Assembly (NCBI GenBank): GCA_023417735.1
Contig: JAEZEK010000213.1
Coordinates: 1 to 5,337 of the forward strand
Length of the DNA stretch: 5,337 bases
From: Pseudomonadota bacterium
GTDB lineage: Bacteria > Pseudomonadota > Alphaproteobacteria > Rhizobiales > Afifellaceae
Direction of reading: 5' to 3'
Below the pieces are notes generated by a model. The model was not told the DNA's origin. It searched no databases and saw only the letters and a program-made list of their open reading frames with translations. Numbering within the stretch: the stretch's first letter is position 1; each line of letters begins with the position of its first letter. The position numbers and the translations under genes are program-made. Shown here piece after piece: positions 1 to 5,337 of this stretch.

Positions 1-504
1 GTCCTGCCCGGCGTCGGCGCCTTCGCCGATTGCCGCGCCGGCCTCGACGCTGTCGCCGGCATGGTCGAGGTGCTCGAGGAGCGCGTCATCCGTGGCGGCG
101 CGCCGTTCCTCGGCATCTGCGTCGGCATGCAGCTGATGGCAACCGAAGGCCGCGAGAAGACGACCACCGCCGGCCTCGGCTGGATCCCCGGTGCGGTGGT
201 GCCCCTGGCGCCCGCCGGCGGCCTCAAGGTGCCGCACATGGGCTGGAACACGCTGAGCCTCGCGCAGCCGCACAAGCTGCTCGCCGGCATTCCCAACGGC
301 CCGGATGGGCTGCACGCCTATTTCGTCCACTCCTATCACCTCGTGCCGGACGACCGCTCGATGCTGATCGCCACCGCCGATTACGGTCAGCCGGTGACCG
401 CCATCGTCGGCCGCGACAACCTGCTCGGCACCCAGTTCCATCCCGAAAAGAGCCAGGCCCTCGGCCTGACCCTGATCGGCAATTTCCTCGAGTGGGCGCC
501 GTGA
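1..504 (+). CDS. hisH: Imidazole glycerol phosphate synthase, glutaminase subunit HisH (5' end cut by window)
   Basis: HisH is the class I glutamine amidotransferase subunit of cytoplasmic imidazole glycerol phosphate synthase. It releases ammonia from glutamine and passes it to HisF, giving IGP and AICAR in histidine synthesis. The frame is open from base 1 and begins [15 protein letters not shown], a conserved HisH stretch, so roughly 45-50 N-terminal residues lie outside the window; the visible part is 167 residues. The nucleophile elbow GICVGMQ carries the catalytic Cys at visible residue 40 (codon 118-120). The other two triad members are His147 and Glu149 in TQFHPEKS (codons 439-441 and 445-447). 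The motifs PHMGWN and YFVHSYH are also present. The ATG at 61 is internal, not the start. The stop TGA (502-504) overlaps the hisA start as GTGA, indicating translational coupling. The residues seen point to a normal, active enzyme. Confidence 0.97.
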   Translation, partial: VLPGVGAFADCRAGLDAVAGMVEVLEERVIRGGAPFLGICVGMQLMATEGREKTTTAGLGWIPGAVVPLAPAGGLKVPHMGWNTLSLAQPHKLLAGIPNGPDGLHAYFVHSYHLVPDDRSMLIATADYGQPVTAIVGRDNLLGTQFHPEKSQALGLTLIGNFLEWAP

Positions 505-1259
505 TCCTGTTTCCTGCCATCGATCTGAAGGACGGCCAGTGCGTCCGGCTGAGGCTGGGCGACATGGACCAGGCGACGGTGTTCAACGACAGCCCGGCGG
601 CGCAGGCCAAGGCCTTCGAGGACCAGGGCTTCGCGTACCTGCACGTCGTCGATCTCAACGGCGCCTTCGCCGGCGAGAGCGTCAACGGCGCCGCCGTCGA
701 TGCCATCCTCGGCGCGGTTCGCATGCCGGTGCAGCTGGGGGGGGGTATCCGCTCGCTCGCCCATATCGAGAACTGGCTGGGCCGCGGCATCTCCCGCGTC
801 ATCCTCGGCACCGTCGCCGTGCGCGACCCGGCGCTGGTCCGCGAGGCCGCCCGGAAATTCCCCGGCAAGGTGGCCGTCGGCATCGACGCGCGCGGCGGCA
901 AGGTGGCGGTCGAGGGCTGGGCCGAGACCTCGGAGCTGAGCGCCGAGGAACTGGCGAAGCGCTTCGAGGGCGCGGGCGTCGCCGCCATCGTCTACACCGA
1001 CATCGACCGCGACGGCGTGCTTGCCGGCATCAACTGGGACGCCACCCTCGCACTGGCGCGCGCCGTCTCCATTCCGGTGATCGCCTCGGGCGGGCTCGCC
1101 TCGCTCGACGACATCGCGAGACTCGCGTCTGACGACGCGCAGGTGCTCGAAGGCGCGATCTCCGGCCGGGCGCTCTATGACGGCCGCATCGACGCCGCGG
1201 AAGCGCTCGCCATTCTCGCCGCGGCGGCCGGCGAGGCGCCCCGCTCCGTCCCGTCCTGA
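501..1259 (+). CDS. hisA: ProFAR isomerase HisA (1-(5-phosphoribosyl)-5-[(5-phosphoribosylamino)methylideneamino]imidazole-4-carboxamide isomerase)
   Basis: HisA carries out the Amadori isomerisation of ProFAR to PRFAR, the substrate of HisH-HisF. The protein is 252 residues, close to the usual length, and is a (beta/alpha)8 barrel. The start is GTG at 501, giving [17 protein letters not shown], the standard HisA N-terminus. An upstream extension in the same frame would run through hisH out of frame and is not credible. Visible functional residues are the catalytic Asp8 (PAID), Asp129 (VGIDARGG) and Thr166 (YTDIDRDG). The phosphate-binding loops are GGGIR at 80-84 and ASGGLAS at 195-201. The C-terminal [15 protein letters not shown] is typical of alphaproteobacterial HisA. 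The gene overlaps hisH by 4 bp. Unusually, hisF does not follow: a c-di-GMP gene begins 78 bp downstream. The GGGIR loop is encoded by a run of nine G (737-745); the frame is intact here. Confidence 0.98.
   Translation: MILFPAIDLKDGQCVRLRLGDMDQATVFNDSPAAQAKAFEDQGFAYLHVVDLNGAFAGESVNGAAVDAILGAVRMPVQLGGGIRSLAHIENWLGRGISRVILGTVAVRDPALVREAARKFPGKVAVGIDARGGKVAVEGWAETSELSAEELAKRFEGAGVAAIVYTDIDRDGVLAGINWDATLALARAVSIPVIASGGLASLDDIARLASDDAQVLEGAISGRALYDGRIDAAEALAILAAAAGEAPRSVPS
737..745 (+). repeat. Nine-G homopolymer inside hisA
   Basis: Bases 737-745 are nine consecutive G, read as CT(G) GGG GGG GG(T), which encode the glycines of the GGGIR phosphate-binding loop of HisA. Such tracts are prone to slippage in replication and to base-calling error. 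The downstream frame is correct with nine G, so the gene is intact as given. There is no sign that it acts as a regulated switch. Confidence 0.6.
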
Positions 1260-1337
1260 CCGGGCGCGGCGGCGGCGCAAACACTTCGTTCAGCATTCCT
1301 GCATATTCTCGCTTGCGGAATTCCGGGCGAGGATCGG

Positions 1338-3311
1338 ATGCGCGCCTCTCGAGGCGACCTTCTCTTGGCGGCGGGCCTGGTGGCGAGCCTGATCGTCGCG
1401 GTGACCGCGGCCGTGACCGTGACCGCCTACACGATCGATCGCCTGCTCGCACAGGACGCGCGCGCGGAGGGCGAATCCTGGGCCCGGTACCTCGCCGACA
1501 ACGTGCAGGATCTGGCGGCGATCGCGGCCGGCTCGACCCCTTCGCCCGAGAGCGCGAGCTTCTTCGAGAAGGCGCGCAACGTCGGAGACGTCTTCCTCTA
1601 CAAGATCTTCGACGCCGAAGGGCAGCTCCGGCTCGCCTCCGACCGGCTCGACGAGACCGGCGCGGCCACGGAGGCCATCCCGAACCACACCCCCATCGCG
1701 GCCGCCGCCGTGCTGAACGGCGAGCCGGTCATCGAGGCGAAGGCGGGGACGCCGCCGAACCGTCCCCGCTACTACGCGGAAGCCTATGTCCCGGTGCTGC
1801 AGGCGGGGCGAACGCTCGGCATTGTCGAGGTCTATGTCGACCAGTCCGCCAAGCGCGCCGCCTTCCGCGCCGACCTCGCCTCCGCCGCCTTCGCCCTGTC
1901 GGCCATCGTCGCGGCCGCCTTCGGCCTGCCGGCGTTCGGGCTCTACTGGCGCACGCGGGAGAAACGGCAGTCGGACGAGCGGGCCGAGTTCCTCGCCCAC
2001 CACGATCCCCTCACCGGCCTTTCCAACCGGGCAACCTTCGTCGCGCAGCTGGAGGCGGCGCTCGCCGGCTCCGTGCGCGTCGCGGTCCACTGCCTCGACC
2101 TCAACCGCTTCAAGGAGGTGAACGACGGCGTCGGCCATGTCGTCGGCGACGAGCTCCTCAGGTCCGTCGCAGAGCGGATCCGCGGACTGGCCGGCCCGGA
2201 CGACATCGTCGCGCGGCTCGACGGCGACGAGTTCGCGATCGCGTCGGTGGAAGCCCGCGCCGGCGCGCCGGGCCCGTTCGCGCAGCGGCTCGTCTCGACC
2301 TTGTCCGAGCCGTACTTCCTCTTCGACCAGAGGATCGACGTTTCGCTCTGCGCCGGGACGGCGGTCTCGCCGCAGGACGGTGCGGACGCGGCCACGCTGA
2401 TGAAGAACGCGGACATCGCCCTCCGGCACGCCAAGGCGGAGGGACGGCGCGCGCACCACCTCTTCCGTCCGGAGATGGATGCGGAGCTCCAGGCGCGACG
2501 CCAGCTCGAGCTGACGCTGAAGCGAGCGCTGCACCAGGACGGCTTCGAGCTGCACTTCCAGCCGTTCCACCGGGCGAGCGACCACGGCCTCGCCGGCTTC
2601 GAGGCCCTGCTCCGGCTGCCGCGGCGCGACGGCAGCCATATTCCGCCCGACGTGTTCGTCCCGGTGGCGGAGCGGATGGGGCTGATCGGCGCGATCGGCG
2701 CCTGGGTGCTCACCCGCGCATGCGAGGTCGCCGCGCGCTGGCCGCAGCATCTCACGGTGGCGATCAACCTGTCGCCGATGCAGTTCCACGACGGCCGGCT
2801 CGGCGAGCGGGTGCGCGAGGCGCTCGCCCTGAGCGGCCTGCCGGCGCACCGGCTCGAGCTCGAGATCACCGAGGGCCTTCTCCTCAGCGACAGCGCCGCC
2901 GTCCTGTCGCAGCTCGCCGACGTGAAGGCGCTCGGGGTGCGGATCGCCATGGACGATTTCGGCACCGGCTATTCGAGCCTCAGCTATCTGTGGAAGTTCC
3001 CGTTCGACAAGCTGAAGATCGACCAGTCCTTCGTGCGCGCGCTGGGCGTCGACCAACATGTCTCCTCGGTCGTGGAGGCGATCGTTGCCCTCGGGCGCTC
3101 GCTGCACATGACGATCACCGCCGAAGGGGTGGAGACGGAGGGCCAGCGCGAGTGCCTCCGCAGGCTCGGCTGCGACCTGCTGCAGGGCTACTTCCTCGGC
3201 CGCCCGGCCTCGATCCTCGACCTGCCGGGCCTCATCCTGACCGATTTCCGGGCGATGGCGCTCCGGCAACGGCCCGCCCAGGACGCCGGCGCGGCCGCCG
3301 CCTCGGGCTGA
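1338..3311 (+). CDS. Membrane-anchored sensor protein with GGDEF (DGDEF variant) and EAL domains, predicted c-di-GMP phosphodiesterase
   Basis: This 657-residue inner-membrane protein should act on cyclic di-GMP. Transmembrane helix 1 is about residues 8-31. A periplasmic sensor of about 150 residues follows (PAS/Cache-like in look, not assigned), and helix 2 is about 183-204. The GGDEF domain spans about 215-375: HDPLTGLSNR at 222-231, Asp254, Phe258, Lys259, Asn262 and Asp271 are kept. The signature, however, is DGDEF (295-299), and the RxxD inhibitory site is replaced by GPDD (286-289). The EAL domain (about 385-635) has Glu422 in FEALLRL, Asn477 in NLSP, Glu509 and Glu512 in LELEITE, Asp539-Asp540 in MDDFGTGYSS, Lys560 and Asp562 in KLKID, and Glu596/Glu599 in AEGVE. 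It is therefore probably a phosphodiesterase whose GGDEF domain may sense GTP, as known for Caulobacter PdeA; residual cyclase activity is not excluded. The ATG at 1338 follows GAGGA (1329-1333). Base composition matches the his genes. Confidence 0.93.
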   Translation: MRASRGDLLLAAGLVASLIVAVTAAVTVTAYTIDRLLAQDARAEGESWARYLADNVQDLAAIAAGSTPSPESASFFEKARNVGDVFLYKIFDAEGQLRLASDRLDETGAATEAIPNHTPIAAAAVLNGEPVIEAKAGTPPNRPRYYAEAYVPVLQAGRTLGIVEVYVDQSAKRAAFRADLASAAFALSAIVAAAFGLPAFGLYWRTREKRQSDERAEFLAHHDPLTGLSNRATFVAQLEAALAGSVRVAVHCLDLNRFKEVNDGVGHVVGDELLRSVAERIRGLAGPDDIVARLDGDEFAIASVEARAGAPGPFAQRLVSTLSEPYFLFDQRIDVSLCAGTAVSPQDGADAATLMKNADIALRHAKAEGRRAHHLFRPEMDAELQARRQLELTLKRALHQDGFELHFQPFHRASDHGLAGFEALLRLPRRDGSHIPPDVFVPVAERMGLIGAIGAWVLTRACEVAARWPQHLTVAINLSPMQFHDGRLGERVREALALSGLPAHRLELEITEGLLLSDSAAVLSQLADVKALGVRIAMDDFGTGYSSLSYLWKFPFDKLKIDQSFVRALGVDQHVSSVVEAIVALGRSLHMTITAEGVETEGQRECLRRLGCDLLQGYFLGRPASILDLPGLILTDFRAMALRQRPAQDAGAAAASG

Positions 3312-3409
3312 GGGTGGGCGCGGCGGGGGCGTCCGCGATCTTCCGGCCTATATCGAGGGCACCAACAGGAAAGCGGCGTGCAGGGCCGCGATCCACGACG
3401 ATCCGGGGC

Positions 3410-3847
3410 ATGGATCAGAGCCTTCGTGCCGCCCGCACCGGCACAAACGAGCACGCCATCCCCGGCTTGCGATCCAAACGTGCCGAGCCTCTCAACGAAG
3501 CCGAGCGGATCAGGGACCAACTGGCAGAGATCAAGAACGACGTGGGGGGCAATCGACCGCTCTCTTGCCGTGCTGGGCTGCACGGGCGATCTGGACACCG
3601 CATGCCCCACCAGAAGCAGAAAGTGATCTTCGGACGTGGCGAACTTGCCTAGGCAATCTACGGCGAGCCGAGCCGCCAGTCTCAAGCCGGGACATTGCCC
3701 GCGAAATCATCACCAGGCGCGGCGAGGACGCCCGCGACCGGCGCTACCTGTCCGATCTGACGAAGCGCGTCAGCAAGGGCTATCAAGGCCATGCGGGAGG
3801 AAGCGAACGTGCGGAGCATCCCGGACTCGAAGGGGAAGGTCAGGTGA
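3410..3847 (+). pseudogene. Decayed small accessory gene (coiled-coil plus winged-helix-like hypothetical protein), four frameshifts and one stop
   Basis: No single frame gives a protein, but consecutive pieces in different frames join into one. The pieces are: RSKRAEPLNEAERIRDQLAE, then IKNDV (frame 2); after a +1 shift in the G6 run at 3544-3549, GAIDRSLAVLGCTGDLD (frame 3); after a -1 shift near 3600, MPHQKQKVIFGRGELA (frame 2) ending in TAG at 3650-3652; after a deletion near 3656, LRRAEPPVSSRDIAREII and then TRRG...RRYLSDLTKRVSK (frame 1); after a +1 shift at the GGG of 3777-3779, AIKAMREEANVRSIPDSKG, ending in TGA at 3845-3847. The reconstructed product of about 140 residues has a charged helical N-terminus. 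Its C-terminal part resembles small alphaproteobacterial accessory proteins with a motif like RGEL...L...P.SSRDIA...KRV; this match is from memory. The function is unknown. The 5' limit is uncertain: the ATG at 3410 is in frame, but clear protein-like sequence starts only near 3455. Confidence 0.72.
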
Positions 3848-3877
3848 GAGGGGCGGGGATAGTGGATCCGAGACGTG

Positions 3878-4873
3878 CTAAGCTAGGTTCTGGCGTATAG
3901 CGCGTCGACGTTCGCTGAAAATCGCGTATTGCTTCTCGGCGTGCCTATCCGCCGCATCGCGTTTTACTGAGCCAAGATGCGTTAGGAGTGGCCGTCCATT
4001 GAACCTGATAAATTCATCCATCTTTCTATCGGCTTCTGCCATCGTCACAAGGCGGCCCCGATCCACCTGATCCTCAAAATAGTCGAGGAGCATGGTCGTA
4101 AATCGATTCTTCTCTTTTATTTCAGCTTGACCAAGGTAGTTGTTGGCAATGGAAACGTCAGATTTTCGTATATTATCATGCTGCCAGCATGTCAGGCCCA
4201 TATTTTCTTTATTGCAATCGGAGCGGGACTTGATCAACTCAGGTCCAGTCATTCCGGTAACCGCCCACAGAAGCTTGTTCTGCATTCCTGCATAAAAATT
4301 ACGCCATTCCTCAGAGTGTGGATTGTAGTCTTGGCACATAGCGCAGATGCTACGAACCTCACGATAGAGGTTTGCCTCCGATGCGCGGATATCGCGGATC
4401 GTCTCTTTCAGCTCTGAGAAATGGTCGCGCTCCTGTGGGCGCTTCAAACGATCAGCGTCGATCGACCATCCCTTCAACAGGATCTCCTTTAGTCGCTCGG
4501 TGGCCCAGATCCGGAACTGTGTGGCTTGCTTGGAGCTGACTCGGTACCCTACCGAGATTATCACGTCCAGGTTGTAGAGAGAAGAAGGGCGACCTGAGGT
4601 TGTTTGCGCTTTTTGCAAAGAAGTAGCCTCGTCCAGTTCTCCCTCGTCAAAAACGTTCGCGATATGGCGCGAGATGGTGGACACGTCCCGTCCGAACAGC
4701 TCGCCAATTTGCGCTTGGGTCATCCACAGCGTTTCGCCTTCGTAGCGGATGTCAATGCGGATGCCTCGCTCGGTTCCGTAAACGAGGAGCCGGTCCTGCG
4801 TGTGGTCCCCTTCGGCTCTGGCGGCATCGCTGACGCGGCCAAGCTGCGCTCCAACATCTCGCGTCCGTGGCAT
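3878..4873 (-). CDS. RhuM-family protein (virulence RhuM family), helix-turn-helix N-terminus
   Basis: This intact 331-residue protein has the usual length for the RhuM family, named after a gene of Salmonella pathogenicity island 3. Biochemical function is not established; members are scattered in genomic islands and near restriction-modification genes. Residues 49-75 (LWMTQAQIGELFGRDVSTIS and the following helix) form a helix-turn-helix, so DNA binding is likely. The family core SLYNLDVIISVGYRVSSKQA (98-117), then TQFRIWATERLKEILLKGW, is clear. The C-terminal half keeps FYAGMQNKLLWAVTG (193-207), NMGLTCW (224-230), DVSIANNYLGQAEI (239-252) and a helical end (AEKQYAIFSERRR). I see no membrane segment or signal peptide. 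The ATG at 4873 is preceded by AGGGGA (4880-4885, minus strand) with a 6-nt gap. It runs against the his operon and converges on the broken gene at 3410-3847. No partner gene is visible. The composition suggests transfer. The family call is strong, the role unknown. Confidence 0.9.
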   Translation of the reverse strand: MPRTRDVGAQLGRVSDAARAEGDHTQDRLLVYGTERGIRIDIRYEGETLWMTQAQIGELFGRDVSTISRHIANVFDEGELDEATSLQKAQTTSGRPSSLYNLDVIISVGYRVSSKQATQFRIWATERLKEILLKGWSIDADRLKRPQERDHFSELKETIRDIRASEANLYREVRSICAMCQDYNPHSEEWRNFYAGMQNKLLWAVTGMTGPELIKSRSDCNKENMGLTCWQHDNIRKSDVSIANNYLGQAEIKEKNRFTTMLLDYFEDQVDRGRLVTMAEADRKMDEFIRFNGRPLLTHLGSVKRDAADRHAEKQYAIFSERRRAIRQNLA

Positions 4874-4902
4874 CGCCCGTCCCCTACTGAGATTCGCGCC
4901 TT

Positions 4903-4931
4903 ACGATAGCAGAGGAGAATGCAGGAGTCCC
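4903..4931 (-). promoter_or_regulatory. Possible promoter of the RhuM-family gene
   Basis: On the minus strand an extended -10-like element, TGCTATCGT (-10 hexamer at 4903-4908), lies about 30 bp upstream of the ATG. A weak -35-like GGGACT (4926-4931) sits 17 bp further up. The spacing is right, but the -35 matches consensus at only three positions. This is a guess from pattern alone. Confidence 0.25.
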
Positions 4932-4972
4932 TCGAGCAGCCATGCTAAGGCCTGCATATGTTCGTGAAATGT

Positions 4973-5217
4973 CTACGCGGTTCGCCGCCAATGGCCGGCC
5001 CACTATCAGCTGACGGACGAGCCGAGCGACAGCCCCGCGTTCGCCGCGGCAGTGCGCCGTTGTCCAGCCGACGGAAGTCCTCTTTCCACGCCGCTTCGTC
5101 CGCATACTGATAGAGGTAGTGGGCCAACCCGCGGTGGTGCTGGCCGTCCACCATGCGGCGGAGCCGGCTGGAATAGCTTTCGCCCTGATCCCTCTGCACG
5201 AGCCGTTCAGGCTGTAC
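4973..5217 (-). pseudogene. ISXO2/IS1595-type transposase, C-terminal remnant with frameshift and stops
   Basis: The minus strand from 5217 reads VQPERLVQRDQGESYSSRLR and continues RMVDGQHHRG...YLYQYADEAAWKEDFRRLDNGAL. This is the conserved C-terminal part of ISXO2-like (IS1595 family) DDE transposases, where the ES(Y/F)xSRLRR and GQHH blocks and the AAW-ED-RR-DNG block are typical. After DNGAL (about 5050) the sense shifts frame to AANAGLSLGSSVS, then two adjacent stops, then WAGHWRRTA and a final TAG at 4973-4975. This matches the family's usual VSR-WAGYWQR-type ending. The N-terminal zinc-ribbon and most of the catalytic domain are missing, so it is about the last 80 residues of a gene of roughly 300. 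Near ESY a few residues also seem lost. It cannot make an active transposase. It lies directly upstream of the RhuM gene on the same strand and next to the hisF leader. Confidence 0.78.
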
Positions 5218-5239
5218 GCGTAAAGTCGCGTTTTTCGGT

Positions 5240-5268
5240 TTGGCCGGGCCGGCCGAAGGGTCTATTGA
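5240..5268 (+). promoter_or_regulatory. Weak promoter-like element in the hisF leader
   Basis: Between the transposase remnant and hisF (5218-5290), TTGGCC (5240-5245) and TATTGA (5263-5268) are separated by 17 bp. Each matches a sigma-70-type hexamer at only three positions. A Shine-Dalgarno-like AGGA at 5275-5278 (in AGGAAG) precedes the hisF ATG. If hisF can no longer rely on upstream operon transcription, a promoter is expected here, but this specific call is weak. Confidence 0.2.
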
Positions 5269-5290
5269 GCGCGCAGGAAGAACCCTCCCT

Positions 5291-5337
5291 ATGCTCAAAG
5301 CCCGCGTCATCCCCTGCCTCGACGTCAAGGACGGCCG
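5291..5337 (+). CDS. hisF: Imidazole glycerol phosphate synthase, cyclase subunit HisF (3' end cut by window)
   Basis: HisF is the synthase subunit that joins ammonia from HisH with PRFAR to form IGP and AICAR. Only the first 15 codons plus two bases are visible; they read MLKARVIPCLDVKDGR (last residue inferred from CG), the very conserved HisF N-terminus. Asp11, one of the two catalytic aspartates, is in PCLD. The ATG at 5291 is preceded by AGGAAG (5275-5280), about 10 nt upstream. HisF and HisA are homologous barrels, and the start (CLDVKDG) matches HisA AIDLKDG; the V-I-P-C-L sequence and the position right of hisH-hisA make HisF the right call. In this genome it is about 4 kb away from hisA. 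Confidence 0.93.
   Translation, partial: MLKARVIPCLDVKDG

Larger units (their letters stand above)
3312..5217. other. Accessory block inserted between the c-di-GMP gene and hisF
   Basis: This stretch holds, in order, about 100 bp without an assigned gene, a broken small gene (+), an intact RhuM-family gene (-) and a broken transposase end (-). Parts of it are clearly AT-richer than the flanks: bases 4141-4260 have 53 G/C in 120, while bases 781-840 in hisA have 47 in 60. Broken accessory genes, a transposase remnant and the composition jump together point to horizontal acquisition. The exact borders are inferred: I found no clean inverted terminal repeats or target duplication by eye. In 3312-3409, one frame (from 3337) reads DLPAYIEGTNRKAACRAAI, which looks protein-like, but I cannot assign it. 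Confidence 0.55.

Noticed and set aside
30..1259. Reading hisA as a 409-residue protein starting inside hisH
   Set aside because: The first 157 residues are out-of-frame hisH. The GTG at 501 gives the canonical HisA N-terminus and the usual 4-bp overlap.
1290..3269. Very long open frame on the minus strand opposite the c-di-GMP gene (659 codons)
   Set aside because: It is a by-product of GC-rich codon structure: the translation is low-complexity Arg/Gly/Ala/Glu-rich with no recognisable domain, while the plus strand gives a complete GGDEF-EAL protein.
1313..3652. Long plus-strand open frame overlapping the c-di-GMP gene in another frame
   Set aside because: Its translation over the gene is Arg/Pro/Ala-rich noise. 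Only its last part (after about 3455) carries real protein-like sequence, and that belongs to the decayed small gene.
3845..3880. A transcription terminator between the converging broken gene and RhuM
   Set aside because: No inverted repeat with a T tract is visible in this short interval on either strand.
1293..4294. Shared 13-mer GCATTCCTGCATA at 1293-1305 and 4282-4294, considered as an insertion-site repeat
   Set aside because: The second copy codes for conserved RhuM residues (AGMQN region), and one such match is not surprising by chance in a window of this size.
4127..4417. Plus-strand open frame of 96 codons inside the RhuM region
   Set aside because: It is antisense to conserved RhuM blocks, and its sequence shows no family or convincing start signal.
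5234..5257. Stem TTCGGTT / GGCCGAA before hisF, considered as a rho-independent terminator
   Set aside because: The stem is short with two wobble pairs, and no T run follows it on either strand, so it does not fit a terminator.

Overview
The window looks like chromosomal DNA of a GC-rich alphaproteobacterium, probably of the order Hyphomicrobiales (inferred from the style of the HisH/HisA proteins, the hisH-hisA-hisF gene order and the codon use; no database search was possible). Both ends lie in the histidine biosynthesis operon. The left end holds the 3' three quarters of hisH and all of hisA, which overlap by 4 bp. The right end holds the first 47 bases of hisF (reading MLKARVIPCLDVKDGR). 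HisH and HisF form the imidazole glycerol phosphate synthase, and HisA makes its substrate, so these three genes are normally adjacent.

Here about 4.03 kb (1260-5290) separates hisA from hisF. The first part is a GC-rich gene on the same strand, starting 78 bp after hisA. It encodes a membrane-anchored sensor with GGDEF and EAL domains (c-di-GMP turnover). Its EAL domain keeps the catalytic residues I know to look for. Its GGDEF signature is altered to DGDEF and its inhibitory RxxD site is gone, so it is more likely a phosphodiesterase than a cyclase.

The second part (about 3312-5217) is accessory material. It contains: (a) a decayed small gene of which I can reconstruct the reading through four frameshifts and one stop codon; (b) an intact, visibly AT-richer gene on the opposite strand for a RhuM-family protein with an N-terminal helix-turn-helix; (c) the C-terminal remnant of an ISXO2/IS1595-type transposase, also with a frameshift and internal stops. 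About 73 bp of leader then precede hisF.

The likely history is that a native operon was opened between hisA and hisF and collected at least one mobile insertion. Only RhuM remains intact among the mobile-associated genes. The main functional consequence to test is how hisF is now transcribed, since an opposing gene and transposon debris lie upstream of it. I see no tRNA, rRNA, CRISPR array or convincing rho-independent terminator. The best candidates for something new are the c-di-GMP gene placed inside the his operon and the lone RhuM gene; I cannot show that either is part of a new multi-gene system.
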